A stretch of DNA of 64,000 nucleotides, taken from Phlebiopsis flavidoalba (taxonomy: Eukaryota > Basidiomycota > Agaricomycetes > Polyporales > Phanerochaetaceae). Both the position numbers and the translations under genes were made by a program. The DNA lies in assembly GCA_035772785.1 (NCBI GenBank), contig JAOCPU010000050.1, forward strand, positions 186,001 to 250,000, given 5' to 3'. Below the pieces are notes generated by a model. It ran no database searches, was not told where the DNA came from, and was given only the letters and a program-made list of their open reading frames with translations. The first letter of the stretch is position 1. Each line of letters starts with the position of its first letter. Positions 49,736-62,340 of the stretch are shown piece by piece.

Positions 49736-52700
49736 GGTGGTCGAGAGCTATTTGCACAACCGCGTACAATTTTTGGAAAGCCTCTTTATATGCATTGCAA
49801 TGCATTGCCTGAAACAGCGCTGGTACAGTACAATGCGACCCGCTTTCCATCAACGAATCCGCTCGGGGGGCACATCACCATAACCTAATGCAAACATTCA
49901 GGACACAGTACGACGGCGCGAGATCTGCGCAAGCGCGGAAACCTGGCGGGTACCTACCAAACATGGACGATACGCGCGATGTAAATGGTCTTGCTAATGC
50001 TGCGCGATAGGGGCTTCTATGGAGGTCGCCGACGGCGGAGGATGGGTTTGAATTCCGCAGAAATCTGTCAAATCCTCGGAAGAAAGTTGAGACCCTCCTT
50101 TGAAGGTGACCAGCCAGGTTTCTGGGACTGGCTCGTGGGATGTCTAGCGCATCAAGGCAACATCAGCGCGACGTCTCCTTTGCACCGCGTATCAACGTGG
50201 CAGCCGCCGCCAGGCCTCCACAACCACTGTTGATAAACGCACGCAAACGGGTAGTCAGGTGTATCGTTCATGATACGATGCTGATATCCGCTGGCTTTTC
50301 TGTGCTTTACAGCGGAGTAGACGGAGCCTGCTGGTGCGCTGAGCCCACCCAACCAGGCACCTCGCCCTGGATCTTCGGGTGGTTCCCGGCAGACTAGAGA
50401 AGGAGCTGCTCCTGCGCGCAGGATCCATATGTCGACGGCCGAATATCGATGGCGCGTGGCATGAAACACAAGAATCGGGCATAGTGGTCATTGCTTGACG
50501 CCGTTTCTATCTTTTCGCTCGGAGAAAAGGCCCATGATGCTGTGTCATTCGATAGATACAAGTCTTCATGTCCGGATTGATGCGGAACCCCTCGAATGCA
50601 TGGCAGCAGTACCTGAGCAGTACGCCGACTCGCCCATGGTCATGCGAGGTCATACGTGCCGATGCGCCCATGGACAACTGCGCGCGCTGCCCGATCTACG
50701 TCAACTCTAACTGTGCATCGGGAGTCAAGAGATCAGATTGATCCGCCCAAATTCAGGTCGCTGTTGCCTCACCTTTGTATTTCTCGCTGCGCGTCGAACC
50801 TGATTCATTTCAGCGGGGTGTTTGGAGAGTACTTCCGGACGGCGAGACGAATATATCAGCGAGTCGCATTGCTCTTGTTACGTTGGAATCAGGTGTTCAT
50901 GGTTGCCTAGTGTTGTCAGTGTTGAGCGCCTCAGGTATATATGCGCTATAAGACATCTGGCGCAATCCTCACACCTTTACTACCACTGTCCCCACTCAAA
51001 AGTCCACAATTGGGTTGCTGGAGCGGCCGTGTCAATGACGTGTAGTTGCACTGTGCATAGGTATACCCCTCGAGCGGTGAAACTTTGCTCCTTTCGCCGC
51101 CGATAGCCCTATGGTAGCCGCCGCATAATGCGCAAGAACAAAGTCGAGATCTACGCATTGAATCGTTTTAGCCGACTGATTTTGTAACGCGTCGTTTGCA
51201 AAGTGTCGCACGAAAAAATACGTAACACTGAAGTTGAGCTGGTGTGGTCTAGATGTGCCCGTTACTTGACGCTAATCGGCCAGCGACCCCTGATCCTGGA
51301 CTGCGGCGGAACACTCTGCACGGATATAGAATTGGCAGAAGTGGACGCATTCGGTGGGGATGTGAATTGCGCGCATTGTGTGGTCCCAATAACTTAGATC
51401 TGATGGGGTCCAATAACGTTCCATAAACTGTAGTGCATGAATTCGCGTGTGAGAGGGCCGGAGTCTTATGGTTTCTTTGTCCACGATGACTATACGGAAA
51501 TAAATGTCAGACAGCAAAGTCAACCGGTACGATGTGTGAATATTCAAGGCCCATGGCTCCCGAGGGAGACGATGTTACAAGATTTTACCCCTCTTCAAGC
51601 GCCGATGGTTCACATACGTCAGATATGCGGTCGAGGGAAAGATCCTCGTTTCTTGACGCTGGACACAAAACTGCGGGCTGCGCTTGCGATAGGTCTGACG
51701 AGAATGTTCACGGTCGTTTTGTAAGTCACATTGGCAGATCTTCGTAGCAGTGTAAACTCGTTGGGCCAACATGAACCGAGGACTCAAGAGGAGCCGCTTG
51801 CTCGTCGAGCGAGACGGTATCCTCGAGAAGGTGTTTTGCTTTGGCTATAACGTCTGCTGAACCAATGGCATGAAGGTGGCCACGGGTGATTGAAGGATAC
51901 ATGACAGTGTCCGAGGCACTAATCACATTGTCCGCATACATTTTCAGCACGTAGCCTGCAGCCGGTACGTCTTCAGACACGTTCTTCGGGGCGGTGTGAC
52001 TTCATTGAGATTCGATGCGTAACGTACATTAATCAGCGCTGATGCACAGAGGTTTCGTCCTTTTTTGAGCAGCTGAAGCCTGCAGCTGCATCTGGATGTG
52101 AAGCTTGAAGCTTGAAGTCTGGTGTCATCGGGGCGTCGGATAGCGCGCCCTGGTCGGGTTGCTATCTTGTTGCCCCTCGGCAACCGCGAACGATGGCAAG
52201 CTTACGAGGTATACCGGGCACCAAGTTTTCGATGACTCTAAACCTTTTTGCTTATGACTTCTTCGAATGGCGTTTCATCCTGTTACGAAATTATCGACGT
52301 CTGAGCTAAAAACACGGAGTTGGCACCGAGCAGACGCAGGTGGGGAAGGTGAAGAAGGCAAATAAGCGCCATGGTCGGTGGGCCATGGTGGTCCCCGCTT
52401 CTCATTTGATGGCGACGCCGCGCGACGTCTTTTATCTTTTATAACCCCATGTGTTACAGCTTACAACTACTCTTTTGATACACGACGCTCAGTGCTCTCG
52501 GGTTGCCATACATTCGACACCAAAGGCGTGCTCATTGCTCGTTGCTCTCTTGTCCCTTGGGCAAATTAATCCGACCCAGAAACGGATCATTGACTTTCGT
52601 CGAGTCGAGTTTCGAAACTCCGGTACGTGTTTAGCTCATGGTTATTTGCTGGGGGCTGAATATATCGTTTTCTATGTATTTTTCCCAGATAGTATTCGCT

Positions 52701-52784
52701 CGTAAAACGCGCATATATCCAACCTTATGCACATCCATTCGCACAACAGCGTTGACCGCGGACTAAGATGCCTTCTTACCGACA
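49736..52784. other. unassigned, 3.0 kb
   Basis: Several short frames look mildly coding, for example AEICQILGRKLRPSFEGDQP (50060, +), NISASRIALVTLESGVHG (50850-50905, +) and ASDTVMYPSITRGHLHAIGS (51925-51865, -). None matches a family I recognise and none can be joined to a gene. Confidence 0.3.
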
Positions 52785-53690
52785 ATGGTAACTCCGGGAA
52801 GCTTCAGGAATACGTACCGATATAAATCTGAAAAAACAGAAAAGAAGAGTCTTTCCCGCTCGCTAACAGGGCCGCGTTCGTCTGCTACATCCGGTTACCC
52901 CCCAGTCGCATGCTATATGACTGCTCCCTATCCAGAACACCGACGTTCCAGCCGCCCCGCTCGCGAAAACTTTCCAAGCAGAACTCGACAGGGACCAGCG
53001 GGGCAGTCACAGATGGAAAACGCTTTCGACGAGAGATCTCCTACCCATAAAGATGTCCCGGCGCTCGAAAGCTCGAAGGGTGGCCTTGAGGCTGCGGTCG
53101 CGGATTCGGGTGCGCGTACAACGATACGGCAGAAAGGCGAATATGCTCTCGTGTATCATGTCGCAACGAATTGCCCGCAGGTACACGATGGAAATCATGC
53201 GACCGCTGCCGGCTCTACGTCTATAGAGAACAATCAGCGCAAGAGCAGGATCGTCAAAGATGCGAAAACGCAGCTGGCTGTTAAATAGTCATCGCCTTCC
53301 CCTCCGTTCAAGTATGAAGACAGAGTTAGAGATCCCGATCGACTGGAACCACTTGTCCAAGGAGGAGCGTTTCCGCAACTTACCTGTCTCAGCTGCGGGC
53401 CGCAGGCAAACTCAGCACTGGGATGTTGCGTCCTTCTGCAGTTGATGCCCTCTGAGTACCAGGGAACCGCAGGCGACCTCTGTACGTCACGCGGACTCGC
53501 TCGGCTTCTTGCGCAACCCACTGGACAGACCCAAGTCAACACTTTCGTGGATGCTACCAGGTCGTGTCGGGATATGAGAGTCCCACTCATCACACGTCAG
53601 CGTGTATTTGACGGAGATCAGCCTGGTGGAAAAAGAAACAATCATTCCGACGCTACGGTGAGCCAAACGCTTCGTTCACTTCATCCTCCA
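52785..53690 (+). CDS. hypothetical protein with paired-Cys zinc-binding-like motif
   Basis: A 167-codon frame from the ATG at 52785 is open to 53288 and basic (YRYKSEKTEKKSLSRSLTG). Overlapping in another frame, at 53144-53200, is CSRVSCRNELPAGTRWKSC followed by DRCR, i.e. C-x4-C-x12-C-x2-C with the LP-x-G-x-x-WK centre. I recall this pattern from many unnamed agaricomycete proteins; it looks like a small zinc-binding module. Further stretches to 53690 look coding in mixed frames (LTCLSCGPQ near 53380). Which frame is the real one over 52785-53140 is not settled, and no function can be given. Confidence 0.4.
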
Positions 53691-55239
53691 TAGTACACAC
53701 CTTGACCGCATAAATTTCTCTCTTGGTTCCCATGGAAGGGATGTCGCACCAATTATCAGCAAATTTGGCCCCCAAGATAACGCTGGCTACATGGTCGAGT
53801 TATCATATGCGCATGCCGCTCGAGCAAGTATCGCGACTGTGGTGGAACCGTTAAAATGAAGATTGCTAAGGTTCAAGAGGGTATCGTCCCATGGCGAAAA
53901 GGTCACCTTGCGCGCTTGTGCGGCATAAATGAACCCCTCATCACAGGCAATATCTACACTATATTCTCGAACCGCTGAAAATGATAGAAGTTTCGATTAA
54001 TTCTAGCATTACCCTCGACCGAATGCTGTTTAAACATACGTGAACCTTCTCTCATAGTTTATAGTAGCCCTTCGTTTATTGCCATTGTACACAAAAGCGC
54101 ATCACACATTCACTTCCTTGACTAAGTCGATGCTATTACAATGCAGCTCATTCTCTGGTTAGAGCTCTACCTACCCTCTACCACTTCTGCCTGACTGTGC
54201 CACGCCATTCCCGCCTCAGCACCAAATGCGGAAGTATCCGCCATCTGATCCGTCATTATAAGCGCCGAAGGCGGCACAGTGTCCCCCAACAGATGCTGCA
54301 GGTGAGCAAAACTGGTATCCATGGACTTGTGTCGGTCCACCCCTGTGCGACATTGCGAGCGATGTATTTCACTATAATCGCTCACCCAGGCTCGCATGTA
54401 ACGCTGCGCCTCTCTTTCGATGTGCTGTGTCACTTCTCTGGCGACATGAAGCAAGCCACACGCATGAGATACATCCGCTGCTAGAGTATACTAGTAATTA
54501 GCATTGTACGGCACATGCTAAGGCTGGCCATGCTTCATCTTTTAGGATGTGGGGGGAGGATCATTTTGGGTGATGTCCGTTATAAAATTCCATGCATATT
54601 GACTACACTCTCCCTTCTATAATGTCCGTTTCACGAGACAGTGGAGTATGTTGGGAGCACGGTCATCGAGTTCCCACGCCTAAACAAATCGCGTCGCCCG
54701 TACACCTAGCGCGTTCACAACGCACTTATCAGACCAGCATGGTCTATAACGGCCCACAGGCTCATTGAGTACAGCTTCAAGGAAGAATAACGCGCACAGT
54801 CCAGCGTATACCTGACATTACCCCTGCTGCCAGCCAACGCGCCCCACAAACACAAAACACTGAAGTTTGGCCCGTCGCTATCGCCAGAATGCCCGAAAGT
54901 CAACTTCATCGATCGCGCATTGCCGTCACCTAGGGCAAGGACAGTTGTTGTACATACTGTCAAAGGTGTTTTTGTCTCGTCAAGACCCGCATTCCTTTGA
55001 CTTGCACGCCTATAACGCGGACCGCGTTTCCCCAAGATTATCTGTCTTTGCCCGCGAGCAAACGACCTTTTCAGAACGTCGAATCGCGTTGCGTTAGAGG
55101 CGTTGGTGATTTCTAGTTGTTGTCGAAGACACGTCCCGTGAGCAAACTGTCTTACCGCGACAGGCGCGTTTACTGATAGTATCAAGCAGTAGCGACAGTG
55201 CCACTGGCCTGATTTGGCGAACAATAGGTTTCCTGCAGT
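53691..55239. other. unassigned, 1.55 kb
   Basis: No plus-strand gene was recognised. A minus-strand frame of 267 codons (55518-54715) is open through here but overlaps the start of the F-box gene and has no recognisable domain, so it is treated as a shadow. Confidence 0.35.
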
Positions 55240-57049
55240 ATGCAGGCGCCCCAACCCGCATGGGACTCTGACGCGGTCCTCGCAGCCTATTTGCGGCAGG
55301 AGACGGAACCCACTCCAGGCAATGTCGTCCCCGAGATAGAAGCTGCCCGACTCGCCCTCACCAAGATCCACCTGAATGACCTCCGAGATGTCTCCCCAGC
55401 AGACATCACCACGTCCAAGTGACTGTTGGATGTTGAAACAGCGGGCGCCTCGTTCAGGTTCAAAGTCCTCGCGTGGAAGACCTTCCCGATTAACCGACTT
55501 CCCATCGAGGTACTGCAATACGTGTTTCGCCTAATCATACGTCCTCGCACCAACTACCGGGAACATCGACGACTACCGCGTTTTCCATCACTTCCGTGTG
55601 CCGACACTGGCGCTACGTCGCGCTTAGCGACCCCTTGCTCTGGAATGTTACGTACTTCCCTGGGGGGTCGAAATGGTCGAGAACGAGCTATTTCATGCAC
55701 GCGTCGCGCTCGCAACGCGTCTCTCTCGAAGTTCATGTGTCCGATTTTCATCACCAGGGCGCACAAGAACCAATTAGCCATCTGGACATACACCTCCTAC
55801 TACCCTTGCTCGCACAGAAATGGCATCAAGTTCGCGTCGCCTGGGCCACATTCACACTCCGTGATCATAACACCTCCATAATCCTTCTTGACGCTGTGAA
55901 ACCGATTGAATCTGTTCCACAAATCGCAGAATCTTGAGGTTCTGGACCATCGATGTACCAGCGGTCAGCCATGAATCATACCGCCCCTGTAACGGTTTTC
56001 CTTGTGAGCGCGGCAACACAGCCTACGTCACCTTGCCATGACAGGCACCGGCGTAGACTTCGCTTCCCTCCCGCAGTGCCACAATTTGACCAAGCTCAAC
56101 TTAATCCCACATGCCCACCGCACCTCTTCCCCACCAGCGAGCGTTTCCTGGAGATGCTCTCATCCGTCCCTCACTAAGCTCTCTCACTCTGGGACCGATT
56201 CATTACACCAAACTGAACGCCGTCAATTCTACGAACCTCATGCAGCTGTCCCGCTGCCCCAAGTTGAGGACCTTGGTCGTTGGGTCCCTATCTGGGAGGG
56301 AGATGATATCAATCATGGGACACTTCTCCGCACCCAATATCAACCATCTGAGCCTCTGTCATTTGACAGAGATTGACGACGGCTCCCTCGCGGAATTTCT
56401 TCTAGGCCGATTCCCCCATGCCGCAGAGCTCTTCCTTGAAGACTTCCAGTTTGCGCACACCAAACGCGCCAGGAAAGCTTTCGTGAAGTGGTTGGTCTCT
56501 ATGCCAGAGATAACATACTTGAAGCTTGCAGATTTTGCCCCGGACGATCGCAGCCTCAGCTGGTTCTGGGCGGTCTCGTCTCAACCTTCGACTCGGATGG
56601 CCAGCCCGTGTGTTCCCCCCGAAAGTTGCTTTCGGGAAATCGCAGCCCGGTTACCCCCCCAAAATATCCTCCACATCCCGTACAAACAGGCGGTATCTCT
56701 GAGAACCAGGGGTCCCGATTAGTAATTTTATCACTCCCAAGGCCATTCAAGCTGAGGCGCCGCTCTCAATACGCTTGCCCCTCGTGCGAAACAACGCTCG
56801 GAGTCCAGCCACGGAGCCCGTCCTACCACAACTCTCTCATGTTTGTGTCGAGACAATTAGTCCCCCATGGACATCATCGCTCTCTCGTCAAGGGTCGTCG
56901 CAATGCTGGAAGGCCACTCTCGCAACTTGACTCTGGCCCATCCTTACATGCTTCCTCACTACCTCCTTGAACACATCATTACGTGTAATACTACGGTGAA
57001 CATCGTGCAGAATCACGATGACTACGCTCTGATGCTCGATGGTTACTAA
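55240..57049 (+). CDS. F-box / LRR-like protein
   Basis: Start MQAPQPAWDSDAVLAAYLRQ at 55240 with an N-terminal helix EIEAARLALTKIHL. The F-box reads INRLPIEVLQYVFRLI (55490-55535), and after a one-base change HHFRVCRHWRYVALSDPLLW (55590-55645) and WNVTYF, the typical basidiomycete F-box pattern. Leucine-rich segments follow: LSSLTLGPIHYTKLNAVNS (56170-56230), LSRCPKLRTLVVGSLSG (56245-56300), INHLSLCHLTEIDDGSLAEF (56340-56397) and MPEITYLKLADF (56500-56535). The last part ends VQNHDDYALMLDGY at 57049. It is not closely related to the F-box array at 2-11 kb. It likely serves as an SCF adaptor; the substrate is unknown. Frame changes lie near 55425, 55560, 55940 and after 56700. Confidence 0.75.
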
Positions 57050-57504
57050 CACTAACATTATCATCATTTAACACCCGCCGATGGGAACTTTGTGTTGGAT
57101 TAGACTACTCGTTTGTGAACGGTAATTTGATCTTGTACTAGTACCTACCATCTCTCAATAAATAGTTCCCTTCTCCAGCTTTCGCCTACTAATAGCCTGT
57201 CAATTTCGAGCCAGTGCCTATCGTATTTTCACTACTATGATATTATCTGCTACCTCGCGAACAGGAAGAATGGTACTGCCCACGGTCTTCGTGGCGCTTG
57301 ATGGGGTCATGCTGTGGGCGACAGCAGCCCTAGCGAATGGGGGAGGCGCCATCGCGATGTGGTGTGGATTAGAACTCGAGATTTGAACACTTAGTTGTGT
57401 TATCTCGTATGGAAATGTGCACAGTGCAGTGGTGTCAGCGTGGACATAGCTTCCGAAGATATATTGTGTTCCCGACCAATAAAATAATCAAACGTGAGAT
57501 GTTT
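57050..57504. other. convergent intergenic region
   Basis: Separates the 3' ends of the F-box/LRR gene and the O-methyltransferase. AATAAA-like sequences are near 57157 and 57479. No gene seen. Confidence 0.4.
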
Positions 57505-59415
57505 CTAGAGTTTCCCACCCTTCAAACGGAAACAGCGACAAGCTTTACCCCTCGCGCCAGGCATGCCTTTGAATAGGCTGACAACTTTCCACCCACCATC
57601 AGCTAGTAGTTCAGTAAAGTGTGGGAGAGTGCGCTCGATACCACCGTGCGTGTTCATCATCTATACATCCGCCGTGAGCTTTCAACCCGCTAAGAGCTCA
57701 TAGGGAAACTACTTACACGAAGTCTATGTAGTATGTAAACATTGAAGCCGCGCCCGAATTTGGAAGAAGTGGGGCCGGATGAGGCTTGCTAGCGGACGAC
57801 ACGCTGACATCGAGATTGGTCAAGGGCGATTCTGCGCATGCGTACTCCATGACGTTCTCAGCAATAACCAGTTTCGTGTCGCGGTGCCCGCAGCGTCGCG
57901 CAGCTGACGGAGGATGGAGACGCTGTGAGCGTCGGACCAGTCGTGGAGAACTTGAACGCATAAAGAACACCGCGGTAGCAGTTGACGGGTTGAGGGTCGA
58001 AAAAGTTATGAACTTGATATTGCACACGCGTCCGGATGAGAGAGCTTCAGGGTCCTTCTCGTTCCAATACTAAGAGCCGATGGTTAGTTCAGTCTAGAGA
58101 CAGTCGCCAAAAACATACCTTTATGGCATTGGGCTGGGTGGCTTCAGTGTCTTGGACAATGTACTTCAAGTGTTTGTGTTTCTGCGATAGCGTGAAGGTT
58201 TGCGAGCCAACACCCCCTCCCACGTCAACGACCACAGAGTCTTCAGGAAGGCCTGCCCAATCAAACCCTGGATGTTCCTATTAATCGAGATGTCATGAGG
58301 ACTGATACTTTATCCCGTACCTTCGAAGATCTGCCCCACGGTACACTCATTCTAGCAGTTCCCTCCATAGCCATATCTTGAATCTTCGATGGATGTATGC
58401 GTTCTCGGGAAGATTGAGCCATTGGAAAGACCCAAGATCGGTTTTGTACGCGCCCCGATTGAAAGCTGTCTTGCCCGCTGTATCTGGTTGCGGGGTCAAG
58501 TATGGTCTCAGGCATGTATGAGGCCGCTTTCATGGAGTAGTCGAGGATCTACAGCAAGCGTCCAAAGCGACGTCTATTGAACATGAGACAAAGAGCTCCT
58601 TAACAGCTGCTACCTCAAAGAGAGCGGCCAGTCCGGGACTGCCATCATGTTTGGACCTCGGGGACTGTGTGAAGAACGTATTAGTGAGCAATATGAGGGG
58701 CATAAACCGGGACCCACTCCTTGAGGATTTCTGAGACAGACTTCCCGGTGTCCAAAAGCGATGAAAGCCTGTTATGAGCAAAAGACGTCCTGGAGAAACC
58801 TCCTTGAAGATGTGATTGGTGGCCAGAAGTCGTAGGATACGCGCTTTAGCACAATCTCCGTCAGTTATGAGACATGGGGTCACAAAAGTACACACCGAGT
58901 TTGCATGGGATCAAACCTTACTAGGCCTCGCAATCTGGGAAATATTGGAGACCCTTGTTGCGTTTCAGTAATGATACAAAACCGACGAATCACCACACGA
59001 CTCACAGCGGGTCCTGCCTCAGTGAGGATTTCAGGCACGTGAGTTCGGATTGCGAGCTCGTAAACAGGCAGATGTCTGGAACTAAGCGGGGGGTTAGCTC
59101 GCCAACGGCCTTGACGTCGACAGCGTAAGCGAACACCTACTTGCAAGGATGTCAACAGAGGGGAGATTGGTGTGGGCCGAACGGCAGCAGTGAGCTGTGC
59201 CGCGCGCAGAGATGACGAGGTCACCAAGGGCCAGAACGTCGGCAGATGTGCGTGGCGCTTCGCTCTCCGGGCTGCTACAACGTATTGAGCGAAAAGGGTA
59301 GGTCCTGGTTGCGGAGAGTCATCATCTCTTCCAACTTGTCTAGGGAAGACTGTATGACCGCGACTAGTGCGCGAAGCTCGCCGACCTGGCCAGTGTTGAT
59401 CTGAGGCGCTATCAT
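57505..59415 (-). CDS. SAM-dependent O-methyltransferase (COMT-like)
   Basis: Start MIAPQINTGQVGELRALVAV at 59415. The N-terminal dimerisation half has EILTEAGP, ISQIARPS, then AKARILRLLATNHIFKEVSP (58855-58795) and YMPETILDPATRY (58515). The catalytic half has KIQDMAMEGTARMSVPW (58385-58335), GFDWAGLPEDSVVVDVGGGV (58275-58215), the SAM-binding glycine-rich motif, HKHLKYIVQDTEATQP, and QVLHDWSDAHSVSILRQLRD (57955-57900), where the His of HDWSD is the catalytic base in plant and fungal COMTs. Then VIAENVMEYAC, MFTYYIDF, and the family C-terminus MMNTHGGIERTLPHFTELL to TAG at 57505. It transfers methyl from SAM to a hydroxyl of a small, probably phenolic, molecule. About eight short introns and several one-base shifts. 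No other secondary-metabolism core gene is adjacent. Confidence 0.88.
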
Positions 59416-59849
59416 GTTGCAGGAAGAGAAGGGTTAGGAAGGCAATATGCGCAGAGAACCGACGGCATTCCTCATTTTATACTATACGGATTCAGAGAGA
59501 AGATCCTGCTACTTTGGTTATGTTGGCCGTTCCATGGAGGTGGTGCTATATGGGAGTAGGTACAGGATTTGGGGACAGGCAATGTCAAATTCAAGGGAAG
59601 AGGACTGACATCGTAAAGCCTAGTAAAAGGGCCCGTTCCAAGGGTTCGTCTTGGGCCGGCTTCAATGTCGATAAGCCTGCGAAGCCCGAAGTTTAGTTTG
59701 TATTACGGCAAACATCTGAGAGGGCTCGCACCGAGTCGTGACACGCGCTAAGTGACCATTTTCGACCTAAGACAAGGATACACATGACAAACCAGATTCA
59801 CGGAGACCGAAGGTATCATGCCTCCCCCGAATGGCCCCGAGGACATACA

Positions 59850-60979
59850 GACGTCGGGAGTCGCAGCAAGGCGTATGCTCCCACACATCTAATTGCAATA
59901 GTCATATTAAGGATACAGTGCATATAATCGTGTGAAGAAAGTGGATCACTTGGGACAGCATGTGAACATACCGCACCTACATATCTCCCGGAGGAGAGCA
60001 ATGACAGTAGATTCGTGTTAAGGTGGGCTTGCCACATGCCTGACGAAACGTATGCAACCGACGAGAAGCACAGAACGTGGTTACCTCGACGCGTACACAA
60101 ACTAACGCTTACGCTTTTTATATTTCCACCAGTCGAGGTCCCCGCTTTCCCGCGAGTCGCAGTGCTATTACGGCGACCTTTAACACCCTTGCGTTTGGTC
60201 GGGCGCGCGTAGATCCTAGAGGGGATGTTGTCAGTGAGTTGACAGATGGTAGAGTTGGAACGCATACCTGGAGATTGCTCGCGTTCACCGTCACCCTCTG
60301 CGTATTCAGTTCCCGCGTCAGCATTGGTAGTGGGCGTAGGCGCGAGGCTCTCATCGCCGCTCTCTTGTGTCAACGCACTAACTATCACACTATCGCCCGC
60401 AACTAAACCCGCCATATTCTTCACTGGGCCTTCTTTCGCTTGGACCCTCGGGTAGCAGGGTGCCGATAGGTTCCTCAGGGATAGGAGACGGGCTCCGGTG
60501 AATTCGAGGCAACGGAGGGGGGTAGCTCTCATTCGCCTGCGAGAAACCTGGGCGTCGGGGGGGGGGGATGATGGGGTCGTCGGGCAGAGTGTACTCAGCC
60601 CTGAAGTATGGATGGGTAACAAGGTTGTCCGAATGGGGAGGGAGAGCGTAGGGGCAATAGTGGTAGGAGGCACCACCTCTCTCTCTCCCGAGACTTTAAA
60701 AAAACCTAATCTATTTCCTACATCCTTTAAGAATGTTCATCGAGCTGAGTTTACGCGAAGTCTCACCAGAGACTCCAGCAGATCCAAATCATTAACACTC
60801 TCTCAGTTTTCTCCAGATATCCTCCATGGGTTACCCATGTGCCGGTCTCTCTCTGAATCGCGTTTCGTTGTATGGCAAGTGCATGGAAGTGCAACGATGT
60901 ATTCCAATTGGTCGAGTCCGCATAACAGAGCGAAAGAACGCGATTTCAAACCTTCAACGGAGTCAATGGAATTGCTCAT
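59850..60979 (-). CDS. unidentified protein, proline-rich
   Basis: A frame starting MSNSIDSVEGLKSRSFALL at 60979 is open to about 60805. After a gap the clearest exon (60690-60405) reads SYHYCPYALPPHSDNLVTHP, FRAEYTLPDDPIIPPPRRPG, PRIHRSPSPIPEEPIGTLLP, then shifts frame to GDSVIVSALTQESGDESLAP and an acidic stretch to 60270. An intron GTATGCG...CCCCTCTAG (about 60217-60268) precedes a basic segment RPTKRKGVKGRRNSTATRGK. The P-rich exon spans a G11 run (60557-60567) likely to be miscounted. No family recognised; could be a nuclear or membrane-tail protein. Confidence 0.35.
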
Positions 60980-61443
60980 CGGGTTCGTCGGAGGCAGTCA
61001 TGGATCAAACAGGGGGTGTTGAGCAATGGCGGGGATCGTTGCGGCTTATGAGAGACGAACGAGAGGCACCAAGGCAAGGGTGCGGTTGAGCGCTTGCGAT
61101 CAACTGCGAACGCCGAGGAACTTAGGCGAATCTCACTTCTATCACCGGCCACCGGCCAGCACTCAGCTCGAGAATGAATAAGGAGCGAATACTTATAAAA
61201 CGATACAGAGTGGGCGAGAAAAACAAAGGAAGTGGGATAGAGAGTATCTGAGTTGACATTTCCTATCGAGGCACGCCACACGACTGTCGTATCCAGCTGC
61301 ATCGTTGAGAGCATGACATAACGACAGTGCATATACATGGATAGAACAATAGAAAATGAAACTCATCGTGTCAACATAGGCGCAAACCCCGGGCAGCCGT
61401 CCCGAGCCAGCAGACCTCAATCCGCAAACCACTCGCCACAAAC
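60980..61443. other. intergenic, 0.46 kb
   Basis: 3' flank of RPL17 and upstream region of the preceding gene. No gene seen. Confidence 0.4.
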
Positions 61444-62340
61444 TTATGCGCGCGCAGCCTCAATGCGCTTTGCGAGCGACCTGCCGCCTGTTGAGGCCAG
61501 ACCAGTGATGACTTGGCGACAACATCCTTGTCCTTCGCCCGCTCAACCTCGGAGTCGGTGGAAGAAAGGATGATCTCAACGTGGCACGGGTGGCCCTGGT
61601 AGGGGTTGATACGACGGCCGTGAGCGCGGTATGTGCGGCGGCGGGTTTTCTAACGAAGGGGTAAATGATGGTTTTTATGGGCATGGACGGCAATTACGTA
61701 CGGGTGCCTGCTGAACAACGATGCTCTTGATGTAGAGATCCTCGAGCTCCAGGTTCTTGGCATCCGCGTTCGACTCAGCGTTCTTCAGGAGACGAGTGAC
61801 GAACTTGACGGACTTCTCGGGCCAGCGACCTAAGGGCAGGGGATCCGGTTGAATGACTTCATTGGCCATAATATACAGCCCTATACACACCTTGTGTCGC
61901 CTTGAACTGCTTCGCCTGGCTAGCACGGCCAACACCTCCAGAGAAACCGGCGGAAGGGGATGACTTGCTTGTGGTCCGAAACGTCACCAAGGTAAGCGTA
62001 GGCCTTGGTCAGCGTGAGACCTATGATCAATCCGCCATATCTTGACTTTAGTATTCAAGCTTCTGATACGTTCAAGATACGGCACCCAACGCACACAGTC
62101 AAAGCAGCCGCCACCTCGCAGCATGTTCTTGAAGTGGGTGCGGAGGTCCCCGCCCCCCCGCGGGCGCGCGAAAGCTATAATTCATAGCACATAGTCAGAT
62201 TTATGCTCGTCTGTATATCGAGGGAATTTGCACGTTTTTTTTTCGGGGTTGGTGGCAACGGCGGCGGCGGCGTAACGTACTGCATTGCGATGTCAGCCCT
62301 CAGCTCTGCGTGCCAGCATTAATTCGAGCTACTAACCCAT
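61444..62340 (-). CDS. rpl17: 60S ribosomal protein L17 (uL22)
   Basis: Exon 1 is only ATGG (62340-62337); intron 1 is 62336-62280 (GTTAGT...CAATGCAG). Exon 2 then completes M-V-R-Y-A-A. Next blocks: [16 protein letters not shown] (62130-62100), [20 protein letters not shown] (62020-61960), [36 protein letters not shown] (61830-61770), [17 protein letters not shown] (61755-61705), intron GTACGTAATT...TTCGTTAG, then [40 protein letters not shown], and the C-terminus KRIEAARA with TAA at 61444. uL22 lines the peptide exit tunnel of the large subunit. The gene is essential in yeast, yet four one-base insertions are present (near 62136, 61944, 61495 and 61469), which argues for sequence error. 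Intron 3 runs from the GTGTGC after ALT to a CATAG acceptor. Confidence 0.93.

Noticed and set aside
54715..55518. 267-codon minus-strand open frame
   Set aside because: It overlaps the start and first exon of the F-box/LRR gene, has no recognisable domain and odd composition, and fits an antisense shadow in GC-rich DNA.
59816..60676. 286-codon minus-strand open frame taken as one protein
   Set aside because: Part of it is coding, but the better protein sequence of the proline-rich exon lies in a neighbouring frame and an intron interrupts it; the single frame is not the gene.
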